This document shows, piece by piece, positions 9,269-17,904 of a DNA stretch of 64,000 bases; positions within the stretch are counted from its first letter, which is position 1; every line of letters begins with the position of its first letter. The notes beneath the pieces are model-generated. The model saw nothing but the letters and a program-made list of their open reading frames with translations, had not been told where the DNA came from and did not search any database. The stretch comes from Pseudomonas asgharzadehiana. GTDB lineage: Bacteria > Pseudomonadota > Gammaproteobacteria > Pseudomonadales > Pseudomonadaceae. The position numbers were made by a program, and so were the translations under genes. The DNA lies in contig NZ_CP077079.1 in NCBI RefSeq assembly GCF_019139815.1, positions 2,232,001 through 2,296,000 of the forward strand, in the 5' to 3' direction.

Positions 9269-9353
9269 GACCGGAGGAAAAGCGTGTCCGCGCGGGATGG
9301 CGCAGGCCGAACGTTCCCGGCAACCTGGCGAACCCACGCCAGACTTACCGGTC
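9269..9353 (+). other. Possible structured 5' leader of the DUF1615 gene
   Basis: The 325 bases between the rhs start region and the lipoprotein gene hold no convincing gene. Within them GACCGG (9269-9274) can pair with CCGGTC (9348-9353), closing a region that contains the hairpin CTGGCG (9325-9330)/CGCCAG (9337-9342). It lies 40 bases before the ATG. I recognise no known riboswitch class. The pairing may be chance in GC-rich DNA. Confidence 0.25.
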
Positions 9354-9393
9354 CATATCGCAACGCCCGGCCCATCGCCTTCAAGGAAGCCCA

Positions 9394-10479
9394 ATGTCCC
9401 TACGCCGCCTGATCCTGTGCCTCACCCCCTGGCTGGTGTTGGCCGGTTGTTCCACTTCACGCGGCCCGCAGCAGCCGGAGCGCAGCGAGGCCGAGGTGAA
9501 GGCGCAGATCGTGCGCTTGCTGCCGGCCAAGGTAGCGGATCGCAATGGCTGGGCCCAGGACATCTACACTGCCTTCGATACCCAGAAGATCTACCCCAGC
9601 ACCGAGAACATCTGCGCCGTGCTGGCGGTAACCGAGCAGGAGTCGACGTTTCAGGTCGACCCACCCGTGCCGAACATGGGCAAGATTGCCCAGGACGAAA
9701 TCCTGCGCCGGGCCGGCAAGGTGCATGTGCCGGCCTTTGTGGTGCGCAGCGCGCTGCAGCTGAAGTCGCCCAGCGGCAAGTCCTACGCCGACCGTTTGAA
9801 CGCGGCGCGCACCGAGAAAGATCTCAGCGGTATCTTCGATGATTTCATCAGCATGGTGCCACTGGGCAACACCCTGTTTGGCGGCTTCAACCCGGTGCAT
9901 ACCGCCGGCCCGATGCAGGTCAGCATCGACTTTGCGCAGCGACAGGCGCGGGGTTATCCCTACCCGGTGGAGGGCACGATTCGTCGCGAGGTGTTCACTC
10001 GGCGTGGCGGCATGTATTTCGGCATCGCCCACTTGCTCGGTTACCCCGTGAGCTACGATCAGCCGTTGTACCGCTTCGCCGATTTCAACGCCGGGTGGTA
10101 TGCCAGCCGCAATGCGGCGTTCCAGGCGGCAGTCAGCCGGGCTTCGGGCACTGAGCTGGCGCTGGATGGGGATTTGATTCGTTATGGCTCATTGCTGCCC
10201 GGCACCACCGAACTGGCGGTACGTTCCCTGGGCGCCAGGCTGGACGTGCGTAACCCCAGCATTCGCAGCCAACTGGAGCAGGGCGAGCGGTTGGATTTTG
10301 AAGACACCACCCTCTACAAACGCGTGTTTGCCCTGGCCGACAAGGCCAACGGCGCGCCGATGCCACGGGCGATCCTGCCGGGCATCGTGCTCAAGAGCCC
10401 GAAGATCACCCGCAACCTCACCACGGCCTGGTTTGCCAAGCGCGTCGATGAGCGCTATCAGCGCTGTATGAAGCGCTGA
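9394..10479 (+). CDS. DUF1615 domain lipoprotein
   Basis: The start at 9394 is chosen because it follows AAGGAAGCCCA and begins a classic lipoprotein signal (MSLRRLILCLTPWLVLAGC), with the lipobox LAGC, so the mature protein is anchored by a lipidated cysteine. An upstream in-frame extension of 43 codons carries no signal and is unlikely. The remaining 340 residues match DUF1615 (ICAVLAVTEQESTFQVDPP, FGGFNPVHTAGPMQVS, FADFNAGWYASRNAAFQ). The EQEST and GPMQVS stretches recall lytic transglycosylase folds, so a cell-wall role is possible but unproven. The gene ends tail to tail, with no gap, against the DUF4349 gene. Confidence 0.85.
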   Translation: MSLRRLILCLTPWLVLAGCSTSRGPQQPERSEAEVKAQIVRLLPAKVADRNGWAQDIYTAFDTQKIYPSTENICAVLAVTEQESTFQVDPPVPNMGKIAQDEILRRAGKVHVPAFVVRSALQLKSPSGKSYADRLNAARTEKDLSGIFDDFISMVPLGNTLFGGFNPVHTAGPMQVSIDFAQRQARGYPYPVEGTIRREVFTRRGGMYFGIAHLLGYPVSYDQPLYRFADFNAGWYASRNAAFQAAVSRASGTELALDGDLIRYGSLLPGTTELAVRSLGARLDVRNPSIRSQLEQGERLDFEDTTLYKRVFALADKANGAPMPRAILPGIVLKSPKITRNLTTAWFAKRVDERYQRCMKR

Positions 10480-11268
10480 CTACGTGCGGCGGCGCACAAA
10501 CTTGCGCCACAGCCACACCCACAACCAGACCACCGGGAACGCCAGGACCACAAAGGGCAGTATGTAACTGGCGCGTTCCAGCGCGTCAGCCGTGCCTTCG
10601 ACCATATTCGTGCCCAGGTTGCTGAACATCCGGCTGAAGCGGGAGGCTTGGTTTGCGCCGTCCGAAGAACGGAAGTTCAGGGTCACACGGTTAGTGTCGA
10701 GACGACGTTGCTGGCCTGCGGCGACCTGGGCCAGCGCTTGCAGATCGTTTTCGATGCCGGCCTGTTCCTTGCTCAGGGCGATCAGGTCGCTGACGGTGAT
10801 GTCTTTGCGCTTGGCCAGTTCATCGAGGCGTTGTTGCTGGGTTTGCAGGCGGTCCTGGCGGCGGCGTACATCGTCGACGGCGTCGGCCAGATCCTCGGCG
10901 GTCGTGATGCGCTGGCCGAGCTTACCGCCTTCAGCGGCCAGGGCGACCATTGGTTCTACGCCGTTGGGGGCGATGCGCAGGATGATCTCGCCGCCGTTGC
11001 TGTCTTCGGTGATGCCCAGGATATTGCAGGCGCCGAACCGCGCCGTTTCGCAGGCCTCACGGGTGGCCTGCATGCGCGGCGCGAGCAGGGCGCCGGGCAG
11101 GGCCAAGGTCAGTTCGTGTTCGTAGGCCAGTTGTGCGCCGGCCCGGCCTTGTTCGCCACTGATGGCGGCGGCGCGGGAGTGCTCCTTGGGCGAGCAGCCG
11201 CCCAGCGCCAGGCCGGTCAGCAAGATCAATAGCGGGACGCGAAGCGGGTTGCCGTCCAGATGGCGCAT
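10480..11268 (-). CDS. DUF4349 domain lipoprotein
   Basis: The 262-residue protein starts with a lipoprotein signal ending at LALGGC. The middle contains a long coiled-coil (DVRRRQDRLQTQQQRLDELAKRKDITVSDLIALSKEQ region), and a C-terminal membrane helix (YILPFVVLAFPVVWLWVWLWRKFV) is followed by basic residues. This arrangement of extracytoplasmic domain, coiled coil and terminal anchor is typical of DUF4349. Function is unknown. The ATG at 11268 follows AAGGATCCGCA. The gene is convergent with the DUF1615 gene, and no terminator fits between them. Confidence 0.85.
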   Translation of the reverse strand: MRHLDGNPLRVPLLILLTGLALGGCSPKEHSRAAAISGEQGRAGAQLAYEHELTLALPGALLAPRMQATREACETARFGACNILGITEDSNGGEIILRIAPNGVEPMVALAAEGGKLGQRITTAEDLADAVDDVRRRQDRLQTQQQRLDELAKRKDITVSDLIALSKEQAGIENDLQALAQVAAGQQRRLDTNRVTLNFRSSDGANQASRFSRMFSNLGTNMVEGTADALERASYILPFVVLAFPVVWLWVWLWRKFVRRRT

Positions 11269-11425
11269 TGCGGATCCTTAAGATGTGCGGGGGAAATTGG
11301 CGGCGATTAAAGCGGGTCCGGCGGATTAACGCAAAGTATCGCGCAAGATTTGCACGCCTGATGGTGGTGGCCGGGGTTCGGGAGCAGGCGTACATCTTGA
11401 GCCTGACATCAAGGAAGAACGCATC

Positions 11426-11845
11426 ATGATCACTCACACTGTGCCCGAAGGGTTTGTTTCGTTGCCCCGCAGCAGCCCACTGCTAGATCTGCTTGGCCCG
11501 GCATACTGCCGGGGCGAAGGCCTGGGATTAGAAATCGGCCTGCGCACCGACAATCGCCATGCCAATGGGCGCGGCACCGTGCATGGCGGGGTGTTGGCGA
11601 CGCTGGCGGATATCGGCATGGGCTACGCCATGGCGTTTTCCAGCGAGCCGCCGTTGCCATTGATTACAGCGAGCATGACCGTGGATTACCTGGGGGCGGT
11701 GCAGGTGGGGGAGTGGGTCGTGGTGCGGTTGGAGCATCACAAGCGCGGGCGCCAAATGGCGTTTGCCACGGTGAGCCTGCAGGTAGGGGAGAAGGTGGTG
11801 GCACGGGCGAATGCGGTGTTTGCGGTGCCTCAATCTGACAGGTAA
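11426..11845 (+). CDS. PaaI-family hotdog thioesterase
   Basis: The 139-residue protein belongs to the 4-hydroxybenzoyl-CoA/PaaI thioesterase group of hotdog folds, which hydrolyse acyl-CoA thioesters. The signature NGRGTVHGGVLATLADIGMGYA contains the HGG motif and the acidic residue (D of LADIG) that serves catalysis. The ATG at 11426 follows AAGGAAG. It lies beside the CoA-transferase/thiolase operon but on the opposite strand, so a link to that pathway is only suggestive. The natural acyl-CoA is unknown. Confidence 0.88.
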   Translation: MITHTVPEGFVSLPRSSPLLDLLGPAYCRGEGLGLEIGLRTDNRHANGRGTVHGGVLATLADIGMGYAMAFSSEPPLPLITASMTVDYLGAVQVGEWVVVRLEHHKRGRQMAFATVSLQVGEKVVARANAVFAVPQSDR

Positions 11846-11891
11846 CGAGGATCTGGTGTGGGAGGGGTTTTTTTCAGGTCTACCGGATAAA

Positions 11892-11926
11892 GGAAAGGCC
11901 CGGTTTTCGTGGAACCGGGCCTTTCC
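11892..11926. terminator. Bidirectional hairpin between the thioesterase and thiolase genes
   Basis: GGAAAGGCCCGGTT (11892-11905) and AACCGGGCCTTTCC (11913-11926) form a perfect 14-base stem with a short loop. It lies between two convergent genes, and is expected to end both transcripts, though T-tracts are short. Confidence 0.75.
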
Positions 11927-11942
11927 AGTGTTGCTCTTTGAA

Positions 11943-13124
11943 TCAGCTGCGTTCAAGGGCCAGGGCGACGCCTTGGCCGCCACCGATACACAACGTTGCC
12001 AAGCCTTTCTTGGCATCGCGCTTGATCATTTCATGCAGCAGGGTCACCAGCACGCGGCAGCCCGAGGCACCGATCGGGTGGCCGATGGCGATGGCGCCGC
12101 CATTGACGTTGACCTTGTCGGCATCCCACTCCAGCTCTTTGCCCACCGCCAGGGATTGCGCGGCGAAGGCTTCGTTGGCTTCGATCAGGTCCAATTCACT
12201 GAGCGTCCAGCCGGCCTTGTCCAGGCATCGACGGGTGGCCGAAACCGGGCCGATGCCCATGATGGCCGGGTCGACGCCTGCGTTGGCATAGCTGGCGATG
12301 CGGGCCAGGACGGGCAGCCCCAGGGACTTGGCTTTGTCGGCGCTCATCAGCAACACGGCGGCCGCGCCGTCATTGAGGCTGGAGGCGTTGCCGGCGGTTA
12401 CGCTGCCGTCTTTCTTGAATGCCGGCTTGAGCTTGCCCAGCGATTCGGCGGTGGTACCGGCGCGAGGTTGTTCGTCCACCGCGAAAGCTACGGGGTCGCC
12501 CTTGCGCTGCGGGATCAGGATCGGCGTGATTTCGTCGACAAAGCGTCCGGCTTCGATTGCCGCTCTGGCCTTTTGCTGAGAAGCGGCGGCAAAGGCATCC
12601 TGGGCTTCGCGGCTGATGCCGTATTTGTCCACCAGGTTCTCGGCGGTGATGCCCATGTGGTAATCGTTGAATGCATCCCACAGGCCGTCGGTGATCATGC
12701 TGTCGACCATCTTGGCGTGGCCCATGCGCAAACCGGTGCGCGCAGCGGGCAGTACGTACGGTGCCAGGCTCATGTTCTCCATGCCGCCGGCGATGATCAC
12801 GTCGGCGTCGCCGCAACGGATCGCCTGGGCACCGAGGTGCAGCGCCTTGAGGCCCGAACCGCAGACTTTGTTCAGGGTCAGGCTCGGCACGGCGTGGGGC
12901 AGGCCGGCGAGGATCGAGGCCTGGCGCGCCGGGTTCTGGCCGCTGCCTGCGGTGAGCACCTGGCCGAGGATCACTTCGTCGACCTGGGCCGGGTCCAGAC
13001 CGGTCTGTTCCAGCAGGCGACGGATGACGGCGGCGCCCAGTTCCGGTGCCGGAATATTCGCCAGCGAACCCTGGAAGCTGCCCACGGCGGTGCGGGTGGC
13101 AGCAACAATCACGACGTCTTGCAT
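11943..13124 (-). CDS. atoB: Acetyl-CoA acetyltransferase (thiolase)
   Basis: This thiolase cleaves acetoacetyl-CoA to two acetyl-CoA or runs in reverse. Catalytic features are visible: the nucleophilic cysteine in [13 protein letters not shown], the histidine in GHPIGASG, and the second cysteine in CIGGGQG. The 393 residues from the ATG at 13124 (after AGGACAGATTCC) are the normal length; a GTG five codons earlier overlaps the previous gene and is less likely. It is the third gene after the two CoA-transferase subunits, and its ribosome site overlaps the stop of the second. Together they convert 3-oxoacids to acetyl-CoA. Order and divergent LysR gene match dhcR-dhcA-dhcB-atoB of P. aeruginosa. 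Confidence 0.93.
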   Translation of the reverse strand: MQDVVIVAATRTAVGSFQGSLANIPAPELGAAVIRRLLEQTGLDPAQVDEVILGQVLTAGSGQNPARQASILAGLPHAVPSLTLNKVCGSGLKALHLGAQAIRCGDADVIIAGGMENMSLAPYVLPAARTGLRMGHAKMVDSMITDGLWDAFNDYHMGITAENLVDKYGISREAQDAFAAASQQKARAAIEAGRFVDEITPILIPQRKGDPVAFAVDEQPRAGTTAESLGKLKPAFKKDGSVTAGNASSLNDGAAAVLLMSADKAKSLGLPVLARIASYANAGVDPAIMGIGPVSATRRCLDKAGWTLSELDLIEANEAFAAQSLAVGKELEWDADKVNVNGGAIAIGHPIGASGCRVLVTLLHEMIKRDAKKGLATLCIGGGQGVALALERS

Positions 13125-13135
13125 GGAATCTGTCC

Positions 13136-13795
13136 TCACTGGAAGTGCATTTCCGGAACGTGGTCCGGGACGATCAGTTTACCGGCGGTCTTGCTCACAA
13201 TCTCTTCAACGCTGACGCCAGGTGCGCGTTCCTTGAGGACAAAAGCGCCATTTTCGATCTCCAGGTACGCAAGGTCCGTCAGTACCCGCTTGATGCAGTT
13301 GGCACCGGTCAGCGGCAGGCTGCATTGGCTGAGCAACTTGGATTCACCGTCCTTGGAGGCATGGGTCATGATCACGATGATATTTTCCGCGCCGGCCACC
13401 AGGTCCATGGCGCCGCCCATGCCTTTCACCAGCTTGCCGGGGATCATCCACGAGGCGATGTTGCCGTGCACGTCCACTTCAAACGCACCGAGCACGGTGA
13501 GGTCGACATGGCCGCCGCGAATCATTGCGAAGGACTCGGCGGAGGAGAAGATCGACGCGCCGATACGCGCGGTCACGGTTTGTTTGCCGGCGTTGATCAT
13601 GTCCGCATCAATGGTTTCTTCGGTCGGAAACGGACCCATGCCGAGCAGGCCATTTTCCGATTGCAGCATCACTTCCATGCCTTCGGGGATGTAGTTGGCC
13701 ACCAGGGTCGGAATGCCGATGCCGAGGTTCACGTAAAAGCCGTCCTGCATTTCGCGGGCGACGCGTTGAGCCATTTGTTCGCGGGTAAGAGCCAT
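13136..13795 (-). CDS. dhcB: 3-oxoacid CoA-transferase subunit B (DhcB-like)
   Basis: This is the beta subunit of a two-chain CoA-transferase, 219 residues. The active-site glutamate lies in [12 protein letters not shown], where it forms the glutamyl-CoA thioester. Other family stretches are [24 protein letters not shown] sequence ([16 protein letters not shown]) and [15 protein letters not shown]. It starts at ATG 13795, 33 bases after subunit A, and its stop overlaps the thiolase ribosome site. By gene order it may be dehydrocarnitine CoA-transferase; acetoacetate/succinyl-CoA transfer is the general activity of the family. Confidence 0.9.
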   Translation of the reverse strand: MALTREQMAQRVAREMQDGFYVNLGIGIPTLVANYIPEGMEVMLQSENGLLGMGPFPTEETIDADMINAGKQTVTARIGASIFSSAESFAMIRGGHVDLTVLGAFEVDVHGNIASWMIPGKLVKGMGGAMDLVAGAENIIVIMTHASKDGESKLLSQCSLPLTGANCIKRVLTDLAYLEIENGAFVLKERAPGVSVEEIVSKTAGKLIVPDHVPEMHFQ

Positions 13796-13828
13796 TTTAT
13801 GAGTCCTTATTGTTCGGGCTGGGGCAGA

Positions 13829-14527
13829 TTATTTGCGCACGGTGCGCTGTTCGATGCGCTTTTCGAATGTGCCGCAGATGATCCGGTCGACGTAGATGCC
13901 AGGGGTATGGATCTGCGCCGGGTCCAGCTCGCCCGGTTCGACGATTTCCTCGACTTCGACCACGGTGATCTTGCCGGCGGTGGCGGCCAGTGGGTTGAAG
14001 TTCTGGGCGGTGTGGCGGTAGATGACGTTGCCGAAGTGGTCGGCTTTCCAGCCTTTGACGATGGCGAAGTCGCCCGTAATGGACTCTTCCATCAGGTAGG
14101 GGCGGCCGTTGAATTCGCGGGTTTCCTTACCTTCGGCGACGGGGGTGCCGACGCCGGTGGCGGTGAAGAAGGCCGGAATGCCGGCACCGCCTGCGCGCAT
14201 TTTTTCCGCCAGGGTGCCTTGGGGGGTGAGGACTACTTCGATTTCGCCGCTGAGCAATTGCTTCTCGAACAGGGCGTTTTCACCCACGTAGGAGGCAATC
14301 ACTTTGCTGATCTGCTTTTGCTCCAGCAGCACGCCCAGGCCAAAACCGTCGACGCCGCAGTTGTTGGAAACCACCGTCAGGTCGCGAGTGCCTTTGCGCT
14401 TGATCTCATTGATGAGGTTTTCCGGAATGCCGCATAGGCCAAAACCGCCGGCAAGCACGGTCATGCCGTCTTCCAGGCCTGCCAGTGCTTCCTCGTAGGA
14501 CGCCACGCGTTTGTCGAAACCTGCCAT
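13829..14527 (-). CDS. dhcA: 3-oxoacid CoA-transferase subunit A (DhcA-like)
   Basis: The alpha subunit, 232 residues from the ATG at 14527, carries the CoA-binding glycine motif [15 protein letters not shown] and the SNNCG stretch. An ATG two codons upstream sits only one base from the GAGGTG ribosome site, so the second is preferred. It is first in the operon with subunit B and thiolase. Regulation probably comes from the divergent LysR gene, through the 136-base region between them. The substrate, dehydrocarnitine or another 3-oxoacid, cannot be told from sequence. Confidence 0.9.
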   Translation of the reverse strand: MAGFDKRVASYEEALAGLEDGMTVLAGGFGLCGIPENLINEIKRKGTRDLTVVSNNCGVDGFGLGVLLEQKQISKVIASYVGENALFEKQLLSGEIEVVLTPQGTLAEKMRAGGAGIPAFFTATGVGTPVAEGKETREFNGRPYLMEESITGDFAIVKGWKADHFGNVIYRHTAQNFNPLAATAGKITVVEVEEIVEPGELDPAQIHTPGIYVDRIICGTFEKRIEQRTVRK

Positions 14528-14588
14528 GTGCATGCACCTCTATTTATTATGTGTGGGCCAGCCAATGAGCCGAGTGTTGCGCCGACGC

Positions 14589-14626
14589 ATTGATTTGTTA
14601 AGTTGTTTTTTTAGGTCGATTGATTT
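14589..14626. promoter_or_regulatory. Direct repeat in the dhcA/LysR divergent promoter region
   Basis: ATTGATTT occurs at 14589-14596 and again at 14619-14626, 30 bases apart, in an AT-rich island between the divergent genes. This is a plausible LysR-type operator or part of the promoters. It is short and unproven. Confidence 0.3.
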
Positions 14627-14663
14627 AGAAAACAGCATAGTCCATCCCTTTCGGAGCAGCGCC

Positions 14664-15566
14664 ATGACGGTTAAACAAATGCGTGCCTTCCTGGCCGTGG
14701 CCCAGAGCCTGAGTTTTGCCGCTGCCTGCGAGCGCCTGCACCTGTCCCAGTCGGCGCTGAGCCTGACCATCAAGGGGCTGGAGGAAGGGCTGGGCGGTCG
14801 CCTGTTTAGCCGTAACACCCGCAACGTGGCGCTGACTCCCGAAGGTGAATCCTTGTTGCCGTTGGCGCGTCGATTGATTGCCGACTGGGACAATGCCGAA
14901 GATGAGCTGCGCCAGCGCTTTACCTTGCAGCGTGGGCGCGTCACGGTGGCGGCGATGCCGTCGTTCGCAGGCAATTTACTGCCGCCGATCCTGAAGATAT
15001 TCCGTGCGCGTTACCCTCAGGTGAATGTGACGGTGCATGACCTGATCAACGAGCAGGTGCTGGAGATGGTCCGCGACCGCCAGGTGGAGCTGGGCGTTGC
15101 GTTTGAGCCGGCAGAGGGGTCTTCATTAGCGTTTACGCCGCTGTACCTGGACCGTTTCATCGCTGTGGTGCCGGGTGACTCGCCGTTGGCGCAATGTGAC
15201 GAGATCGCCTGGAAAACCTTGCTGGAACAGCCTTTCATCACCTTGCAGCGGCCGTCCACCGTGCGGGTCATGCTGGAGGAGCACTTGGGTGCCTTGCAGA
15301 TGAAACTGCCCGTGGCCCTGGAAAGCCATCAATTGGCAACGGTGGGTAAGATGGTTGCCAGCGGCCTGGGCGTAAGTGCCGTGCCGGCGTTATGCGCGCA
15401 GCAGATGGAGGAGGCGGGGGCCCATTGCATTACATTGAATGGCCCGGTGATCGAACGACCGATTGGCGTGTTGACCAAGCCGGGGCATGAACTGTCGGCG
15501 GCGGCGCAGGTGTTATTCGATATTTTTCGCAGTGAGGCGGAACAAGGCAGGTTTCCAACTTTTTGA
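14664..15566 (+). CDS. LysR-family transcriptional regulator (DhcR-like)
   Basis: The N-terminal winged helix-turn-helix (MTVKQMRAFLAVAQSLSF, LHLSQSALSLTIKGLEEGLG, LFSRNTRNVALTPEG) is followed by a periplasmic-binding-type effector domain, 300 residues in all. The ATG at 14664 follows CGGAGCAGCGCC; an in-frame upstream extension of 51 codons overlaps the divergent dhcA gene and is rejected. It is transcribed away from the CoA-transferase operon and probably controls it. In P. aeruginosa the gene in this place, dhcR, activates the operon with a carnitine-derived effector. Confidence 0.9.
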   Translation: MTVKQMRAFLAVAQSLSFAAACERLHLSQSALSLTIKGLEEGLGGRLFSRNTRNVALTPEGESLLPLARRLIADWDNAEDELRQRFTLQRGRVTVAAMPSFAGNLLPPILKIFRARYPQVNVTVHDLINEQVLEMVRDRQVELGVAFEPAEGSSLAFTPLYLDRFIAVVPGDSPLAQCDEIAWKTLLEQPFITLQRPSTVRVMLEEHLGALQMKLPVALESHQLATVGKMVASGLGVSAVPALCAQQMEEAGAHCITLNGPVIERPIGVLTKPGHELSAAAQVLFDIFRSEAEQGRFPTF

Positions 15567-15582
15567 AAAGTGCCAACAAACA

Positions 15583-15614
15583 CAAGTGGGAGTTGGCAAG
15601 CCAACTCCCACTTG
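15583..15614. terminator. Perfect inverted repeat, terminator-like, fluorescens-type palindrome
   Basis: CAAGTGGGAGTTGG (15583-15596) and CCAACTCCCACTTG (15601-15614) pair perfectly around the loop CAAG. It lies between two convergent genes, and its sequence resembles the GTGGGAG...CTCCCAC palindromes scattered in fluorescent pseudomonads. Confidence 0.7.
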
Positions 15615-15628
15615 AGGTCGAGATTTAG

Positions 15629-15958
15629 TTAGTAGTAACGATCGATCACTTTAACTTGCGAGCTGTCTTTGAAAGAGTCCCAAGCATGGTTAAGTGTGTC
15701 GAATACCTGCTCGATAAAGTTGCGATCGGCTGCGGCCTTCTTGCCGACATAACCCTGGCCGCGGCGGTACATCTTCAGGCGCGCCGCCAGCTCACGGTGA
15801 TTGCGGTCAAACTCGGCTTCTTCGGTATGGGGCGCCAGGCAGTCAATTTGCACTTCGCCCGATTTTCCTACCCACAGAATATGATCGTCGAGTGTATCTT
15901 TCTGCGCTGCGAACATCTCAGCCAATTCATCGATAGTAGGTTGATTGTTCAGATTCAT
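15629..15958 (-). CDS. Conserved hypothetical protein, 109 residues
   Basis: I recognise no named family. The protein is acidic in its first half and basic in the second, has no signal peptide or membrane helix, and is probably cytosolic. It begins MNLNNQPTIDELAEMFAAQK after a good AGGGGCTTACAC ribosome site, and its codon use looks like that of the neighbours, so it is a real gene. The end DSFKDSSQVKVIDRYY is distinctive. Its stop lies 14 bases from the inverted repeat that ends the convergent LysR gene. Confidence 0.75.
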   Translation of the reverse strand: MNLNNQPTIDELAEMFAAQKDTLDDHILWVGKSGEVQIDCLAPHTEEAEFDRNHRELAARLKMYRRGQGYVGKKAAADRNFIEQVFDTLNHAWDSFKDSSQVKVIDRYY

Positions 15959-16477
15959 GTGTAAGCCCCTTGACCAGTTGGCGATCTATCAGTTGATTCC
16001 GTTAAAACTGCTTAGTTGTCTCCGGCGTTAAACGCCGGGCGTCAGTGACGGTCTGCCGAATACGGGCAGGGTCTTGAACCTGATGCATGTAGTTTTGCTG
16101 ATGAACTGCTACGCAATGCATTCATAACGAAGACAAGCAGCCTTTGAGCTTCTTGTACCCGTTCCTTTCGGAACCGGTCAGCTTCATCAATCTGCCTTGT
16201 GGGCAGTGCACATCCGGAAAAAACAGCTCGGCGGTCAGACGAGCGCTTTCAAAACATCTGTTACCAACGCTCCCGATGCGGGAGACGTCTAGATCATGCA
16301 AGGACAAAAAGGTTACGTCAACGGTTATGTAGTGATTATTTTTGCGCACTACATAAACTTCAGGCGGGGCGGTGGGATGCGTGGAAACGTGACCTTGGCG
16401 TCATTTTTTGGAACGGTTGGTCGCTTGAACGAGGGGAAAACTCCACGCAAGCCCCTCATTGCCGTGTGTTGTTTGCC
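15959..16477. other. 519-base region without a confident gene
   Basis: Short open frames occur on both strands (for instance 16122-16349 minus) but lack ribosome sites and family features. The region holds two hairpins, CTCCCGATGCGGGAG (near 16267) and the inverted repeat listed at 16325-16356. It could contain a promoter or a small RNA; I see nothing decisive. Confidence 0.4.
16325..16356. promoter_or_regulatory. Long-spaced inverted repeat TTATGTAGTG
   Basis: TTATGTAGTG (16325-16334) and CACTACATAA (16347-16356) are perfect complements separated by 12 AT-rich bases. The half-sites are 22 bases apart centre to centre, two helical turns, which suits a dimeric regulator better than a terminator. 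It lies about 120 bases beyond the end of the sirtuin gene, so its target is unclear. Confidence 0.4.
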
Positions 16478-17323
16478 CTATCCGAGTCGCTCTGCAAGCA
16501 GCGGCAACAGCGCCTCGCAAGAGGCTTGGATTTTCACCTGCAACAGTTCATCCCCACGGGTCTTGCCCAGGTTGATAGCGATCACCGGCTTGCCTTGCTC
16601 GACCATGGCCTTGCACAGGCGAAACGCCGAATAAGCCATCAGCGACGAGCCCACCACCAGCAGTCCTTCTGCACACTCCACTGCAGCCATTGCCTTCGCC
16701 GCCGTCGGTGGGGCGACGTTCTCGCCGAAAAACACCACATCCGGCTTCAAGCGTTGGCCGCCGCAGTGGGGGCAGTGTGGGACCTGGAAGCGCTCTTCAA
16801 ACGCCGGGTCGAGCAGGGTATCGCCATCGGGTGCCTGCACGGCATCGACGCCGGCCAGGTAGGGGTTATCAAGCTCCATCATTCGCTGGATCACATCGCG
16901 CTGGCTGCACTGCCCGCAATCCAGGCAAAGCACGCGGTGCAGGCTACCGTGCAACTCGATCACATCATGGCTGCCGGCTTGATCATGCAGGGTGTCGACG
17001 TTCTGGGTAACAAGGCCGGTGATGCGCTGGCGCTGTTGCAGGTTCGCGAGCGCCCTATGGGCATTGTTCGGCTGGGCGATGCGTACTCGCGGCCAGCCGA
17101 GCATCGCCCGCGCCCAGTAACGGCGTCGTGCTTGCGCGGTGGCCAGGAATTCCTGGTACATCATCGGCGCCTTGCCTCGACGCACCCCTTCGCTGTCGCG
17201 GTAGTCGGGGATTCCCGATGATGTGCTGATGCCTGCCCCCGTCAACACCAGAAAGCGTCGATCGGCCATGGCTCGGTACAAGGTATCGAGATGGTCTTCC
17301 TGATGTGCCAGGGTATCGAGCAT
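16478..17323 (-). CDS. Sir2-family NAD-dependent protein deacylase (class II sirtuin type)
   Basis: Sirtuins remove acyl groups from lysines using NAD. The Rossmann motif LTGAGISTSSGIPDYR, the TQNVDTLHDQAG stretch and the catalytic histidine in ELHGSLH are present. Four zinc cysteines occur as CLDCGQC and CPHCG, and the NAD loop VVGSSLMAYSAFRL follows. The 281-residue length and VFFGENV fit the class II (SIRT4-like) bacterial branch. The ATG at 17323 follows AGGAGAAACC. The CBS gene lies just upstream (nine bases), so the two are likely co-transcribed; a functional link is not obvious. Confidence 0.92.
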   Translation of the reverse strand: MLDTLAHQEDHLDTLYRAMADRRFLVLTGAGISTSSGIPDYRDSEGVRRGKAPMMYQEFLATAQARRRYWARAMLGWPRVRIAQPNNAHRALANLQQRQRITGLVTQNVDTLHDQAGSHDVIELHGSLHRVLCLDCGQCSQRDVIQRMMELDNPYLAGVDAVQAPDGDTLLDPAFEERFQVPHCPHCGGQRLKPDVVFFGENVAPPTAAKAMAAVECAEGLLVVGSSLMAYSAFRLCKAMVEQGKPVIAINLGKTRGDELLQVKIQASCEALLPLLAERLG

Positions 17324-17331
17324 GGTTTCTC

Positions 17332-17772
17332 CTATTCGCCGCGGATGTACTGCTCCAGTTGCTTGATCAGGTCAGCCTGTTCCGCGATGGCTTCCTTGAC
17401 CAGGTCACCGATGGAGAGCAGGCCCAGCAGTTTGCCGTCTTCGACCACGGGCAGGTGGCGCAGGTGACTGTCGGTCATGATGTTCATGCACTCTTCGACA
17501 CTTTTATGGGTATCGACGGTGATCACTGGCGAACTCATCACTTCGTGGACCTTGGTGGTGACCGACGACAGGCCCTTGAGCATGATTTTGCGCGCGTAGT
17601 CACGTTCGCTGATGATGCCCACCACCACGTCATCCTTGACCACCGGCAAGGCACCGACGTTTTTCTCCGACATGCGCACCAGCGCTTCAAACACGGTGTG
17701 ATCCCATTTGATGGTGTGGACGTCCTGGTTTTTTTGGTCCTTGGCTTTGAGCAATTGTGCGACGGTTTTCAT
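17332..17772 (-). CDS. Tandem CBS-domain protein
   Basis: The 146-residue protein consists of two CBS motifs forming one Bateman module (ALPVVKDDVVVGIISERDYARKI and HLPVVEDGKLLGLLSIGDLVKE). Such modules bind adenine nucleotides and sense energy or redox state. There is no attached catalytic domain. The ATG at 17772 follows GGAGTGGCTGCC; a GTG three codons upstream is weaker. Stand-alone proteins of this kind with the YARKIMLKG stretch are common in proteobacteria and often stress-linked. Confidence 0.88.
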   Translation of the reverse strand: MKTVAQLLKAKDQKNQDVHTIKWDHTVFEALVRMSEKNVGALPVVKDDVVVGIISERDYARKIMLKGLSSVTTKVHEVMSSPVITVDTHKSVEECMNIMTDSHLRHLPVVEDGKLLGLLSIGDLVKEAIAEQADLIKQLEQYIRGE

Positions 17773-17904
17773 GGCAGCCACTCCGGAGTTGTTATTGGGA
17801 CGTCAGCGGGTCACCTACAGAATCCTAGACCGCCTGCGTCGGGGCAAGATCTAAAGCGGCGTTAAACCCGTCGAAAAACGTCATTTACCGGTTTTTTTGT
17901 ACGT

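Noticed and set aside
11811..13694. 627-codon frame antisense to the thiolase and CoA-transferase genes
   Set aside because: Shadow of the CDS on the other strand; product is low-complexity and matches nothing.
16122..16349. 75-codon minus-strand frame in the gap before the sirtuin
   Set aside because: No ribosome site, no recognisable family, and a similar frame overlaps it on the other strand.
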